Source of the DNA: VAZQ01 sp036557705
GTDB taxonomy: Bacteria; Pseudomonadota; Alphaproteobacteria; Rhizobiales; Xanthobacteraceae
NCBI GenBank assembly: GCA_036557705.1
Contig: DATBHB010000192.1
Span: 1-64,000, forward strand
Length of the DNA stretch: 64,000 bases
Direction of reading: 5' to 3'
The position numbers and the translations under genes are program-made. Below are positions 8,546 to 16,900 of the stretch, piece after piece; position 1 is the stretch's first letter; every line of letters begins with the position of its first letter. The notes below the pieces were generated by a model. That model did not search any database. It was not told the origin of the DNA and saw nothing but the letters and a program-made list of their open reading frames with translations.

Positions 8546-8557
8546 CCGAGCGATCCC

Positions 8558-8684
8558 TCACCGGTTCACATATAAGCAGCGGCGCCTCGATTTCCTTGAC
8601 GCGTTCTGCCGCCCAAACGTGATGGCGCTCCGCCCGGTCAAGGAGCGCGACCAGCACCCCGGTATCAGCGATGGCGGCGTCCAT
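8558..8684 (-). pseudogene. Truncated PIN-domain toxin (VapC N-terminus only)
   Basis: From the ATG at 8684 about 42 codons of a PIN domain remain: D7 in AAIADTGVLVALLDRAERHH and LLICEPV, a usual segment just before the second acidic residue. The homologous sequence then stops and the type C palindrome begins; further codons read only repeat sequence. The start overlaps the antitoxin gene end by 20 bases, the normal vapBC layout, so the toxin lost roughly its last two thirds. Confidence 0.7.
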
Positions 8685-8925
8685 CGCGCCCGTAATCTGC
8701 GAGGTGTTTGGGATTCGAGCCAAGGTCGGGAACGCCAGAGTCCACCACGCCGATGGCACCCTTCATAAGCTCTGAAAGGCTAGGTCGAGGAGCTGCCTGG
8801 AGCGGTTCTTCAAGAACGAGGCGCAACCCCTCCTCAACGAGGCCTCGCAGCCTTCGCCCACGCAGAGCTGCGCGCGACTTCGCCCGTCGATAAAGATCAT
8901 CGGGCAATTCAATGGTGGTCTTCAT
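8665..8925 (-). CDS. Ribbon-helix-helix antitoxin (VapB-like), orphaned
   Basis: 86 residues. N-terminal RHH segment MKTTIELPDDLYRRAKSRAA, followed by helix GRRLRGLVEEGLRLVLEE and a charged tail that would wrap the toxin. Function by family: represses its operon and neutralises a VapC partner. The partner downstream is truncated, so it is likely an orphan. The last eight residues overlap the toxin remnant. Confidence 0.75.
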   Translation of the reverse strand: MKTTIELPDDLYRRAKSRAALRGRRLRGLVEEGLRLVLEEPLQAAPRPSLSELMKGAIGVVDSGVPDLGSNPKHLADYGRDGRRHR

Positions 8926-9054
8926 TGGAGCCTGAAGTCCAGTCCCTACCGTAAACCCATATTTATGGATTTGGCGTCCGATTGCAAGCTGCCACGCACA
9001 AGGGGTTGAAAATCACCCCGATGATCGGCCCTCGTCCGGGAATCTGCGAACGGT
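8926..9054. other. Intergenic region
   Basis: About 130 bases between the antitoxin start and the amidohydrolase stop. It should hold the promoter of the antitoxin operon. I see no distinct palindrome or RNA gene. Confidence 0.4.
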
Positions 9055-10839
9055 CTATTTGTACTCAATGACGAAGGTCATGCCTTGGGTCGTCCCGCCA
9101 CCCGGCCGGGGGGTGAACACGCCCATCTGGTAATTGCCCACCCGTACCGTCTCCTCGGACGGCACGCGGGCATCGAGCTCATCATCTCCCACGAACTTGG
9201 TATCGAGGTGCACACCGCCCAGAATGACGATGGAGTTGGGAGAGAAGTTCTCGCCTTGCACTTTGACCCACACGTCGTCGCCCTGCTTGATGACCCCCGG
9301 AGTGAGGTTCGAGACCACTGGAGGCCGCGCGTAGAGATGCTTCGTGCCCTGGCCGAAGATATGAAATGGCGTGTTGTAACCCTGATGGAAGGCTATGTCC
9401 TGGAGGACCCCGCCCTTTATCACGTTCGAGACCAGCTGCGCGTTGTGGATGTCCGCTAGCGGATCGGCATCCAGGATCACCACATCGCCGTATTTCCCCT
9501 GCACCACGGAGCCGAGCTTGCCGTCCAGGCGGGCCATCTCGGCAGCCCACAGCGTCGATGACTGCAGCGCCGCAATCGGCGGAATGCCGGCATCCACGTA
9601 TATCTGCATCTCGTGATGCAACGACAGGCCCGGCACGTTTGCCGACGCCGAGTCGGTTCCCGAGTACAGCTTGCCGCCGGCAGCCACGAACTTCCTGAGG
9701 AACAGCTGCACGTTGCGGTAGCCCTTCGTGAACTCCTTCTTGGTCTCGGCGGAAACGCCATCCGCCCAGTGATACTGGTCCAGGAATTCCTTTTTCTCGT
9801 CCTCCGGCACGTAATCGAGATTGGGCGAGGCAAGGAGCTTGGCGTCTTCGAGTTCGAACTGGTTCGAGCGGTCGATGATGCCGCCCCACTCGAAATCCAG
9901 GGTTGGATTGAGGTAGGTGTGGTTCTTCACCAGCTGCGCGATCATCGTGTCGAAATAGCTCGGGTCCATCCAGCGATACAGCAGGCTGTTCTTATGCCCT
10001 GCTGCTATGCAGGGCAGCGATTGCTCCAGGAGCGGCGCGTAGGAGTGCGTGCAGATCCCCATCTGGGCAATGGCGGCCTTGCCGGCCTCGCTGCGCGCCG
10101 CCGCCATGCCGACTCCGGTCATGTGCTCGATGCCATCCACTCCCCAATCCGAGGTGTCGAGCGCGTTGTACGAGTGGGAAATGATGCTCAAGCCCTTCGC
10201 GTGCGCCGCCTTGGAAACCGCACTGAAGACCTCGCCTTTCCAGTCTTCGTTGAGGGTGATGATGTCGGCCTTGCCCACAACCGCATTGACGGCCGCTTCG
10301 GCATCCGCCGGGGAGTTCACATTGGCATAAGCCTGCGAGCGCGCGGTGTTCATCCCGGCGAACCTGTCGGCTTTGCCGTTGGCACCGTCACCGAATGAGG
10401 CGCGATGGTAATATCGCGGCGCACGGATCGCCCCCGACTCCACGCCCTTCTGCATGCCGTGCGACCAGGAGCCGCCGCCCAGGTCGAAGACGCTGGTGAC
10501 GCCGTAGTGGAGGAACAGCTCCCCCTGGTACCAGTTGTAGTGAACGTGCGAGTCGATCAGACCCGGAATGATGTACTTTCCAGTCGCATCGACCGTGGCG
10601 ACTCCGGCCGGTACCGGCTGCCCCGCCTCGTCTCCGCTCCAGACACCTGTGATGATTCCATCCTGGATGAGAATGCGCGCGTCCTTGATAGGCGCTGCGC
10701 CGGTTCCATCGATGAGGGTACCGCCCTTGACGAATATCGTCTGCGCCAGCGCCTGCGGGCCGGCGCCCGCAAGAGTCACGGCCGCTACCGCAGCAAGCGT
10801 CTTGCGCGCCGTAGTCTTTCTCCGTGCTATCGGACTCAT
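9055..10839 (-). CDS. Secreted amidohydrolase with C-terminal IPT/TIG-like domain
   Basis: 594 residues from the ATG at 10839 (MSPIARRKTTARKTLAAVAA), which gives a typical signal peptide ending in QALAQ. Amidohydrolase fold: N-terminal beta part FVKGGTLIDGTG; metal motif GLIDSHVHYN (HxH); ISHSYN, EHMTG and GTDSASANVPG later, with the Asp of SGTD as usual catalytic base. This places it with imidazolonepropionase-like periplasmic hydrolases; substrate unknown. Residues ~505-594 (PPVVSNLTPGVIKQGDDVWV ... GENFSPNSIVILGG) look like an immunoglobulin-like IPT/TIG domain, an unusual addition that may bind polymers or the cell surface. An upstream ATG at 10944 would only add a non-signal-like extension. 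Confidence 0.8.
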   Translation of the reverse strand: MSPIARRKTTARKTLAAVAAVTLAGAGPQALAQTIFVKGGTLIDGTGAAPIKDARILIQDGIITGVWSGDEAGQPVPAGVATVDATGKYIIPGLIDSHVHYNWYQGELFLHYGVTSVFDLGGGSWSHGMQKGVESGAIRAPRYYHRASFGDGANGKADRFAGMNTARSQAYANVNSPADAEAAVNAVVGKADIITLNEDWKGEVFSAVSKAAHAKGLSIISHSYNALDTSDWGVDGIEHMTGVGMAAARSEAGKAAIAQMGICTHSYAPLLEQSLPCIAAGHKNSLLYRWMDPSYFDTMIAQLVKNHTYLNPTLDFEWGGIIDRSNQFELEDAKLLASPNLDYVPEDEKKEFLDQYHWADGVSAETKKEFTKGYRNVQLFLRKFVAAGGKLYSGTDSASANVPGLSLHHEMQIYVDAGIPPIAALQSSTLWAAEMARLDGKLGSVVQGKYGDVVILDADPLADIHNAQLVSNVIKGGVLQDIAFHQGYNTPFHIFGQGTKHLYARPPVVSNLTPGVIKQGDDVWVKVQGENFSPNSIVILGGVHLDTKFVGDDELDARVPSEETVRVGNYQMGVFTPRPGGGTTQGMTFVIEYK

Positions 10840-11004
10840 TACTTTGTTCTCCACTTCGTTCTCCCGGGTTCGTGCAGCACTGTTTCTCGCAGCGTCTTTC
10901 GCTCGCCGTCCGCCATGATGCGGAACGGATCCTCTCTGCTTCAAGCTGCCGACGAAGAAGCTCCCCCGCCAACGTGAAAAGCTTTGCCCGAATAATATTC
11001 GATG

Positions 11005-11206
11005 AAGGGGCGGGTTTCAAACCCGCGCGCGCCTCCTACTACGACACTTGCTGTCGTCCCGGCCGAGCGTTCTACAGCGGCGCCGTACGCCGCTGTAGAC
11101 GCGAGAGCCGGGACCCATGCGGCAACTAGCCTGTGCGGACGTATGGGTCCCGGCTCGCGCTCGCCCGGATAAGATCCGGGCTCGCTTGGCCGGGACGACA
11201 GCAATT
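11005..11206. repeat. Large compound palindrome (types D and G)
   Basis: GGGGCGGGTTTCAAACCCGCG at 11008-11028 is a short perfect palindrome. To its right, TGTCGTCCCGGCCGAGC is mirrored by GCTTGGCCGGGACGACA near 11190-11206, with inner arms AGCCGGGACCCAT / ATGGGTCCCGGCT. No coding capacity seen. It lies between two divergent genes, amidohydrolase (minus) and cupin (plus). Confidence 0.75.
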
Positions 11207-11318
11207 GGTTTCATCCGCAGCCGGTCCGCCCAGCCAGTGGGAAACTCACCATGAGGGTGGATCACAGATCGAAACCTTACGTGGATTGATGAGTCGAACT
11301 ATCTTCATGGAGAACCAA

Positions 11319-11819
11319 ATGAGCAAATCGCTGCCGCCGATTCGCCGCGTCGTCACCGGTCATGACAAGAACGATGTCGCCAAGGTCATCATCGACGGTC
11401 CGGCCACCAACGCCAAAGCCGGCACTTCGGGGGCGACGTCGACGCTCATCTGGTCGACGGATTCGACTCCCGCCGATTGCGCGGTCGGAGAGGACATCGA
11501 GGATCTGGGAGCGCGCCTGATCGGCACGCCGCCGCCCGAGAACGGCTCGCGCTTTGCCGTGATCACCTTTCCGCCGGGTAATCCCGGGCGCATGCACCGC
11601 ACCGAGACGATCGATTACGTGGTGGTGATTGCCGGCGAGATCGACATGGACATGGATAATTCGACCGTGAAGCTCAAAGCCGGCGACGTGCTGGTCCAGC
11701 GCGCCACCAATCATGCCTGGGTGAACCGCAGCAGCGCGCCGGCGCGCGTCGCCTTCGTGCTCCTCGACGCCAAGCCGCTCAGCATCGGACATCCGATCGT
11801 GCGCGGGCAGAAACCGTAG
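11319..11819 (+). CDS. Cupin-domain protein
   Basis: 166 residues; the start at 11319 has GGAGAACCA just before the ATG, better than the ATGs at 11289 and 11307. A single cupin barrel is seen: FPPGNPGRMHRTETIDYVVV (motif 1, GX5HXHX3-4E variant with H and E) and GDVLVQRATNHAWVNRS (motif 2 with H). Such proteins often bind a metal and small hydrophobic or aromatic molecules. The N-terminal part (VTGHDKNDVAKVIIDGP) is typical of small cupin proteins beside catabolic genes. Function in detail unknown. Confidence 0.8.
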   Translation: MSKSLPPIRRVVTGHDKNDVAKVIIDGPATNAKAGTSGATSTLIWSTDSTPADCAVGEDIEDLGARLIGTPPPENGSRFAVITFPPGNPGRMHRTETIDYVVVIAGEIDMDMDNSTVKLKAGDVLVQRATNHAWVNRSSAPARVAFVLLDAKPLSIGHPIVRGQKP

Positions 11820-11823
11820 CCCC

Positions 11824-11880
11824 CATGAGCGGCGCCTTTACCGCCCTCGCCACGTGATCGCCCAGGCGGCGCCGCTCATG
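11824..11880. repeat. Perfect 13-bp inverted repeat after the cupin gene
   Basis: CATGAGCGGCGCC at 11824-11836 is mirrored by GGCGCCGCTCATG at 11868-11880. Loop 31 bases, no U-run, so it is a palindromic element or hairpin and not a classical terminator. It begins only five bases after the cupin stop. Confidence 0.75.
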
Positions 11881-12030
11881 CGCGATGGCGAGCCCCGCCG
11901 CAGGTTCTATCATACCGCCTGATCAGCGGGCATTTTACCTGTTCACAGTGGCATTTATGCAACCATTCGGAAGCCCGACTCGGCTATTTTACATCTTGCT
12001 CCTGTTGGGGGCATTCCTCCCTGGACTTGG

Positions 12031-12057
12031 CCCCGCCCGATTGCGGGGCTTTTTCTT
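12031..12057 (+). terminator. Rho-independent terminator
   Basis: CCCCGC, loop CCGATT, GCGGGG, then CTTTTTCTTT: a stable hairpin followed by a T-run on the plus strand. There is no ORF in the 150 bases before it, which are less GC-rich than the surroundings, so it may end a small RNA beginning near 11890-11930, or the cupin transcript. Confidence 0.75.
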
Positions 12058-12157
12058 TCGCACAATCCGGTTCAATGCCGCGCCCTCAAACACGTGGTGC
12101 GCAGGCCGTACGCTCACCCCATATCGGTGACTTTACTGCCGTGCTCCGCTATCGATC

Positions 12158-15004
12158 ATGGCCATGCTCACCGTCACCGAACCCGCGGCGGCACCGGCGC
12201 CGGCGCCGCCGCCCCCGGCTGCCGCCGGCATCCGTACCCCGCCCGCGGGAACGCCGCTGATCGATGTGCAGGCGCTTGCGGCTGAACTCGACGCCCTTGC
12301 CGAGCGCCATCGCGGGCAGGATCGCGAGCTGCGCACCGCAGTGGCGCAGCGGCTCAAGGCCGCCGTGGGCGAGGGGCGCCGGGTCGCCGAACGGCTGCTG
12401 CTGGAAGACCGGCGCGGCCGGCTCTGCGCCGAGCGGCTCTCGTTCATGCAGGACGAGATCATCGGCCTCCTTTTCGAATTCGCCAAGAAGCATCTTTATC
12501 CGATCCAGAACCCTTCCGAAGCCGAGCAAATGGCGATCGTCGCCACCGGCGGCTATGGCCGCGAAATTCTCGCGCCCTGGTCGGACATCGATCTCCTGTT
12601 TCTTCTCCCCTACAAAAAGACCGCATGGAGCGAATCGATCGCGGAAGCGATCCTCTATGCGCTCTGGGACATCGGGCTCAAGGTCGGACACGCCACGCGC
12701 ACGGTCGCCGAATCGATCCGCCAGGCGAAGGCGGACATGACGGTGCGCACCGCGATCCTCGAAGCCCGTTATCTGCTTGGCGAGCGCCGGCTCTATGACG
12801 AGCTGATGAGCCGCTTCGACAAGGAAGTGGTGGCGGGCACCGCCGCCGAATTCGTCGCCGCGAAGCTCGCCGAGCGCGAAGCTCGCCATCGCCACGCCGG
12901 CCAATCGCGTTATCTCGTCGAGCCCAACGTCAAGGACGGCAAGGGCGGGCTGCGCGATCTGCATACGCTCTATTGGATCGCCAAATACGTCTATCGGGTG
13001 CGCGAACGCGAAGAGCTGATCGGGTACGGGGTTTACGACCGGCGCGAATATACCCGCTTCCGCCGCTGCGGCGGCTTTCTCTGGGCGGTGCGCTGCCACA
13101 TGCATTTCATCGCCGGCCGCGCCGAGGAGAGGCTCTCATTCGATATCCAGCGCGAGATCGCGGTGCGGCTGGGCTATACCGAGCATCCGGGGCTGCGCGA
13201 CGTCGAGCGCTTCATGAAGCATTATTTCCTGGTCGCCAAGGATGTCGGCGACCTCACCGCCATCCTCTGCGCCGAGCTCGAGGAGCGGCAGGCGAAGCCG
13301 ATGCCGATGCTCGGCCGGATGATCTCGCGACTGCGCTCGCGCCCGCGGCGCCATGCGCTGAGCGAGACCGAGGATTTCTTTGTCGATTACAACCGGATCA
13401 AGGTCGTCGACGCCGGCGTGTTCGAACGCGATCCGGTCAATCTGATCCGCGTGTTCTATCTGGCGCAGGCGCACAATCTCGCATTTCATCCCGACACCAT
13501 GCGGGCGATTACGCGCTCGCTTCGCCTGATCGACGATCGGCTGTGCCGCGACCGCGAAGCCAACCGGCTGTTCCTGGAAATTCTCACCGCGAACAACGAC
13601 AGCGAGACGGTGCTGCGGCGGATGAACGAATCCGGCGTGCTCGGCCATTTCATCCGTCCGTTCGGCCGCATCGTGGCGATGATGCAGTTCAACATGTACC
13701 ACCATTATACGGTGGACGAGCACTTGCTGCGCTGCATCGGCAACCTTGCCGAGATCGACGCCGGGCGCAGCGACGATACTCCCTTCGTCAACGAACTCAT
13801 GCGCACCATCCAGCCGCAGAGCCGCCGGCTGCTCTACGTCGCGCTGTTCCTGCATGACATCGCCAAAGGCCGCATCGAGGATCATTCGATCGCCGGCGCC
13901 CGCATCGCGCGGCAGCTTTGTCCGCGGTTCGGCTTTTCGGCCGCCGAGACCGAGACCGTGGCCTGGCTCATCGAGCATCATCTCGACATGTCGCGCGTGG
14001 CGCAGTCGCGCGATCTCTCCGACCGGGTAACGATTACGACCTTCGCCGAGGTGGTGCAGTCCGTCGAACGGCTCAAGCTGCTCGCCATTCTCACGGCAGC
14101 CGACATCAAGGGGGTAGGACCGGGAGTGTGGAACGGCTGGAAGGCGCAGTTGATCCGCACGCTTTACGACGAAACCGAGCCGGTGCTCACCGGCGGATTT
14201 TCCGAGAGCAACCGCGCCGAGCGCGTTGGGAGGGCGCAGGCCGAGTTCAAAGGCGAGATCAGGGATTGGGAGCCCGGTCAAATCGACGCCTATATGGCGC
14301 GCCATTACCCCGCCTATTGGCTCAAGGTCGATCTGCCCCACAAGATCGCGCATGCGCGCTTTGTCCGCGAGAGCGAGGCCGCCGGAAAATCGCTTGCCAC
14401 CGATGTCGGCTTCGACCGCGCCCGCGGGGTGACCGAGCTGACCGTGCTGGCGCCCGATCACCCGTGGCTCCTCTCGATCATCGCCGGCGCCTGCGCGGTT
14501 GCCGGCGCCAATATCGTGGACGCGCAGATTTTCACCACCACCGACGCCCGCGCGCTCGACACCATTTCGATTTCGCGCGAATTCGATCGCGACGAGGACG
14601 AAGAGCGCCGCGCTGCGCGCATCGCCGACGCCATCGAGAAAGCGCTGAGCGGCACGCTGCGGTTTCCGGATCTCGTCGCCAAGCGGGCTGCGGCGAAGGG
14701 ACGGCTCAAAGCCTTCGCGATCGAGCCGGACGTGACCATCAACAATCAATGGTCCAATCGCTACACCATGGTCGAGGTCACCGGCCTCGACCGGCCCGGC
14801 CTCCTCTACGAGCTCACCGCCACGCTGTCGAAGCTCAATCTCAACATCGCCTCGGCGCATGTGGCGACGTTCGGCGAGCGCGTCGTCGACGTCTTCTACG
14901 TCACCGATCTTCTCGGCGCCCAGATCGCGGCTCCGACCCGCCAGGCCGCCATCAAGAGCGCGCTCCTCTCGCTGTTTGCGGCTCCCGAGCAGGCCGCGTC
15001 GTAG
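12158..15004 (+). CDS. glnD: GlnD, bifunctional PII uridylyltransferase / uridylyl-removing enzyme
   Basis: 948 residues, full length. Senses glutamine and adds or removes UMP on PII proteins (GlnB/GlnK). Domains in order: nucleotidyltransferase around residues 125-150 (ATGGYGREILAPWSDIDLLF with G-x-G and the DxD pair), helical GlnD-type uridylyltransferase region, HD phosphohydrolase around 560 (ALFLHDIAKGRIEDHSIAGA with HD), then two ACT domains near 760 (LAPDHPWLLSIIAGACA) and 870 (GLDRPGLLYELTATLSKLNL) that bind glutamine. N-terminal Pro/Ala-rich extension of ~30 residues. Plus-strand neighbour upstream is the terminator at 12031; no operon partner. Confidence 0.95.
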   Translation: MAMLTVTEPAAAPAPAPPPPAAAGIRTPPAGTPLIDVQALAAELDALAERHRGQDRELRTAVAQRLKAAVGEGRRVAERLLLEDRRGRLCAERLSFMQDEIIGLLFEFAKKHLYPIQNPSEAEQMAIVATGGYGREILAPWSDIDLLFLLPYKKTAWSESIAEAILYALWDIGLKVGHATRTVAESIRQAKADMTVRTAILEARYLLGERRLYDELMSRFDKEVVAGTAAEFVAAKLAEREARHRHAGQSRYLVEPNVKDGKGGLRDLHTLYWIAKYVYRVREREELIGYGVYDRREYTRFRRCGGFLWAVRCHMHFIAGRAEERLSFDIQREIAVRLGYTEHPGLRDVERFMKHYFLVAKDVGDLTAILCAELEERQAKPMPMLGRMISRLRSRPRRHALSETEDFFVDYNRIKVVDAGVFERDPVNLIRVFYLAQAHNLAFHPDTMRAITRSLRLIDDRLCRDREANRLFLEILTANNDSETVLRRMNESGVLGHFIRPFGRIVAMMQFNMYHHYTVDEHLLRCIGNLAEIDAGRSDDTPFVNELMRTIQPQSRRLLYVALFLHDIAKGRIEDHSIAGARIARQLCPRFGFSAAETETVAWLIEHHLDMSRVAQSRDLSDRVTITTFAEVVQSVERLKLLAILTAADIKGVGPGVWNGWKAQLIRTLYDETEPVLTGGFSESNRAERVGRAQAEFKGEIRDWEPGQIDAYMARHYPAYWLKVDLPHKIAHARFVRESEAAGKSLATDVGFDRARGVTELTVLAPDHPWLLSIIAGACAVAGANIVDAQIFTTTDARALDTISISREFDRDEDEERRAARIADAIEKALSGTLRFPDLVAKRAAAKGRLKAFAIEPDVTINNQWSNRYTMVEVTGLDRPGLLYELTATLSKLNLNIASAHVATFGERVVDVFYVTDLLGAQIAAPTRQAAIKSALLSLFAAPEQAAS

Positions 15005-15014
15005 ATTCGACCTT

Positions 15015-15262
15015 CTTGCATTGCCGCATCTGATGAATTACATCAGATGCGTGAGAACAACGCTCGACATCGACGACGACGTCCGCAGCCGCCAAGGAAT
15101 TGGCGGCGGCGGAAAACAAGACAGCCGGCCAAGTTATTTCCGATTTGGCGCGGAAAGCCTTGGTCGGGCCCGCGGCGCAGCACGAGCCGGAATATCGCAA
15201 CGGTTTCCGTTTGCTCCCGCGCACCGGGAAGGTCATCACCGCCGAATTTATTGACAAGCTTC
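15015..15262 (+). pseudogene. Decayed second copy of vapB; left direct repeat of the CRISPR island
   Basis: 248 bases almost identical to 31023-31272, including the pre-start palindrome (GCATCTGATG...CATCAGATGC) and the first ~67 codons of the antitoxin. A two-base deletion after GACGACGTC (near 15083) shifts the frame. The initiation ATG has become GTG (15051). The copy ends where the intact gene reads CTGGAAGAGGACGTC, and no toxin gene follows. Reading in another frame still shows the antitoxin text AAAENKTAGQVISDLARKAL. Confidence 0.9.
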
Positions 15263-15318
15263 CATCGCCGCTTCTGGCAGCCGCGAATCGATTTGATCTC
15301 GGCTTCCAATGCGGCAAT

Positions 15319-15370
15319 GTAGGGTGGGCAAAGGCGCAACGCGCTTAGGCGCGTGCGCCGTGCCCACGCA
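15319..15370. repeat. REP palindrome, type A
   Basis: GTAGGGTGGGCAAAGGCGC with inner GCGCAACGCGC hairpin and GTGCCCACGCA at the right arm. Directly follows the vapB relic. Confidence 0.75.
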
Positions 15371-15416
15371 CGAAAGGAATAGCTCCGAGCGTGACCGTAG
15401 CGTCTTTTGCGCGCCA

Positions 15417-16060
15417 GCTATAATCCCTTCTTCATCAGGACACGGCCCTTCGCCATTTCGTTCTCGATCGACTGGTCTAATTTACTGCATCATAAGCCTC
15501 GTAGGGTGGACAAAATCGTGTGGCACGACCGAACTAGTCGGCCGCTCCGCTCTAACTGAATGGTTTGGCCTTTGATCCGCCCTCATGGTGAGGAGGCGCA
15601 CGCCGCTTCGGGCGTGCGCCTCCTCAGGATGAGGTGGAGCGGGCAGTCGCCGCAGCCCGTTTTCAAACTTCCTCACTTTGACCAAAGCAGGCGACTAGCA
15701 TGGATTTGTCAACTGATGTGTCTATATGGTGTCATAGTCCATTCTTCATCAGGGCGCGACTGAGAACGCGCGGGCGCTCTACAAGCCCGGCCCCGCTATC
15801 GTGTCGTAATCCCATCTCCATCAGGGCACGACTGAGAACTACAAGGACGAGTTGTTCGATCGACTGATCTAATTTGCTGCGTCATCAACCTCGTAGGGTG
15901 GGCAAAATCGCGTGGCACGGCCTGACCGCGTGGGCAACGGCGCGCAGCGCGATTTTGCCCACGCGGTCAGCAGCGGAGAAGGCGCCGTTGCCCACCCTAC
16001 GATATTTCTGACGCACTAATGCTCATCTCTTCTTCATCAGGGCACTGAGTACGACTCCCA
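15417..16060. CRISPR. Decayed distal CRISPR repeats interleaved with palindromic elements
   Basis: Degenerate copies of the array repeat occur at about 15417-15447 (truncated), 15731-15767 (four mismatches), 15803-15839 (about two mismatches) and 16023-16052 (scrambled end). Between them lie type A palindromes (15502-15553 partial; 15893-16000) and a type F palindrome (15582-15630). After the repeats at 15421, 15811 and 16031 a related segment recurs (CGACTGGTCTAATTTACTGC, then CATAAGC and the palindrome), which suggests a copied repeat + spacer + palindrome unit. This is the trailer, leader-distal end. Confidence 0.8.
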
Positions 16061-16086
16061 GTTAGTCTTACTGCGTCATAAGCTGC

Positions 16087-16215
16087 GTAGGGTGGGCAAA
16101 GGCGCAACGCGCTTCAGCGCGTGCGCCGTGCCCACGCGGACAGTTCGCGCGTAGGCACGAAGCTCGTTTATGCGTGTGGCGGGCTCGGGCTCGCGGACCG
16201 CGCCTTTGCCCACCG
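16087..16215. repeat. REP/MITE-like palindrome, type A, inside the old array end
   Basis: GTAGGGTGGGCAAAGGCGC at the left, GCGCCTTTGCCCACC at the right. The extended flanks are also inverted: CTTACTGCGTCA (from 16068) against TGACGCAGTAAG (16224-16235). So the mobile unit may be about 170 bases with TTACTGCGTCA termini. Confidence 0.75.
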
Positions 16216-16263
16216 AAAGTGTTCTGACGCAGTAAGATTAGAGAAAGCCGCGGGTGGGGAGGA

Positions 16264-16794
16264 GTCGTAATCCCTTCTTCATCAGGGCACGACTGAGAAC
16301 TTGGGTTGATCGGCTGATCGAACGCGCGAATGCCGTCGTAATCCCTTCTTCGTCAGGGCACGACTGAGAACTATTCGAAGTGCCGTGGATTAACAACGAT
16401 ACCGCGTCGTAATCCCTTCTTCATCAGGGCACGACTGAGAACAAGATGGGACCTAATAGAATTGTTTATTTCCATGAGGTCGTAATCCCTTCTTCATCAG
16501 GGCACGACTGAGAACTCGCATTCAGCGTGTAACGGACGGAATTATCAAGTCGTAATCCCTTCTTCATCAGGGCACGACTGAGAACAACCCCCGGAACAGG
16601 AAGCCGAGCCTGAGAAGGTCGTAATCCCTTCTTCATCAGGGCACGACTGAGAACAACTCCACAGAATGAACAGAATGAAGAAGAAAGTCGTAATCCCTTC
16701 TTCATCAGGGCACGACTGAGAACCTGATCGAATCAGAGTGTTTCGAGCGGGTGGCGCGTCGTAATCCCTTCTTCATCAGGGCACGACTGAGAAC
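16264..16794 (-). CRISPR. CRISPR array, 8 intact repeats, 7 spacers
   Basis: 37-bp repeats start at 16264, 16335, 16406, 16479, 16549, 16618, 16687 and 16758; spacers are 32-36 bases. On the plus strand each repeat begins GTCGTAATCCCTTCTTCATC and ends CACGACTGAGAAC. Only the 16335 copy has a base change (TTCGTC). The repeat folds: GTCGT...CCC pairs with GGG...ACGAC. Transcription is placed on the minus strand because the decayed repeats lie at the left end and the cas2 gene and presumed leader at the right. On that strand the repeat ends in ATTACGAC, which would be the 8-nt 5' handle after Cas6-type cleavage. Confidence 0.95.
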
Positions 16795-16900
16795 CGCTCG
16801 CCGTGAAAAGACGCGCAATTGCAATGGGTAACGAGACAGCCTGCCAAATTCGGCACCCGCGAGAGAACCCAATCGAGAATTGGCCACTCTGAGAGCATTA
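16795..16900 (-). promoter_or_regulatory. Presumed CRISPR leader
   Basis: 106 bases between the outermost perfect repeat and the end of cas2'. It is A/T-richer than its surroundings (GCAATTGCAATGGGTAACG, AGCATTATCATACC) and contains no gene. Its position at the perfect-repeat end, beside the adaptation genes, fits a leader with promoter. I cannot point to a definite -35/-10. Confidence 0.5.

Noticed and set aside
13136..14860. 574-codon minus-strand frame inside glnD
   Set aside because: No recognisable domain, composition typical of antisense high-GC shadows; glnD on the plus strand is complete.
15047..15322. Working antitoxin gene left of the array
   Set aside because: Frameshift by two bases and loss of ATG compared with the intact copy at 31059; treated as a pseudogene.
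16466..16705. Minus-strand frame with repeated VVLSRALMKKGLR units
   Set aside because: This is the CRISPR repeat translated; not a repeat protein.
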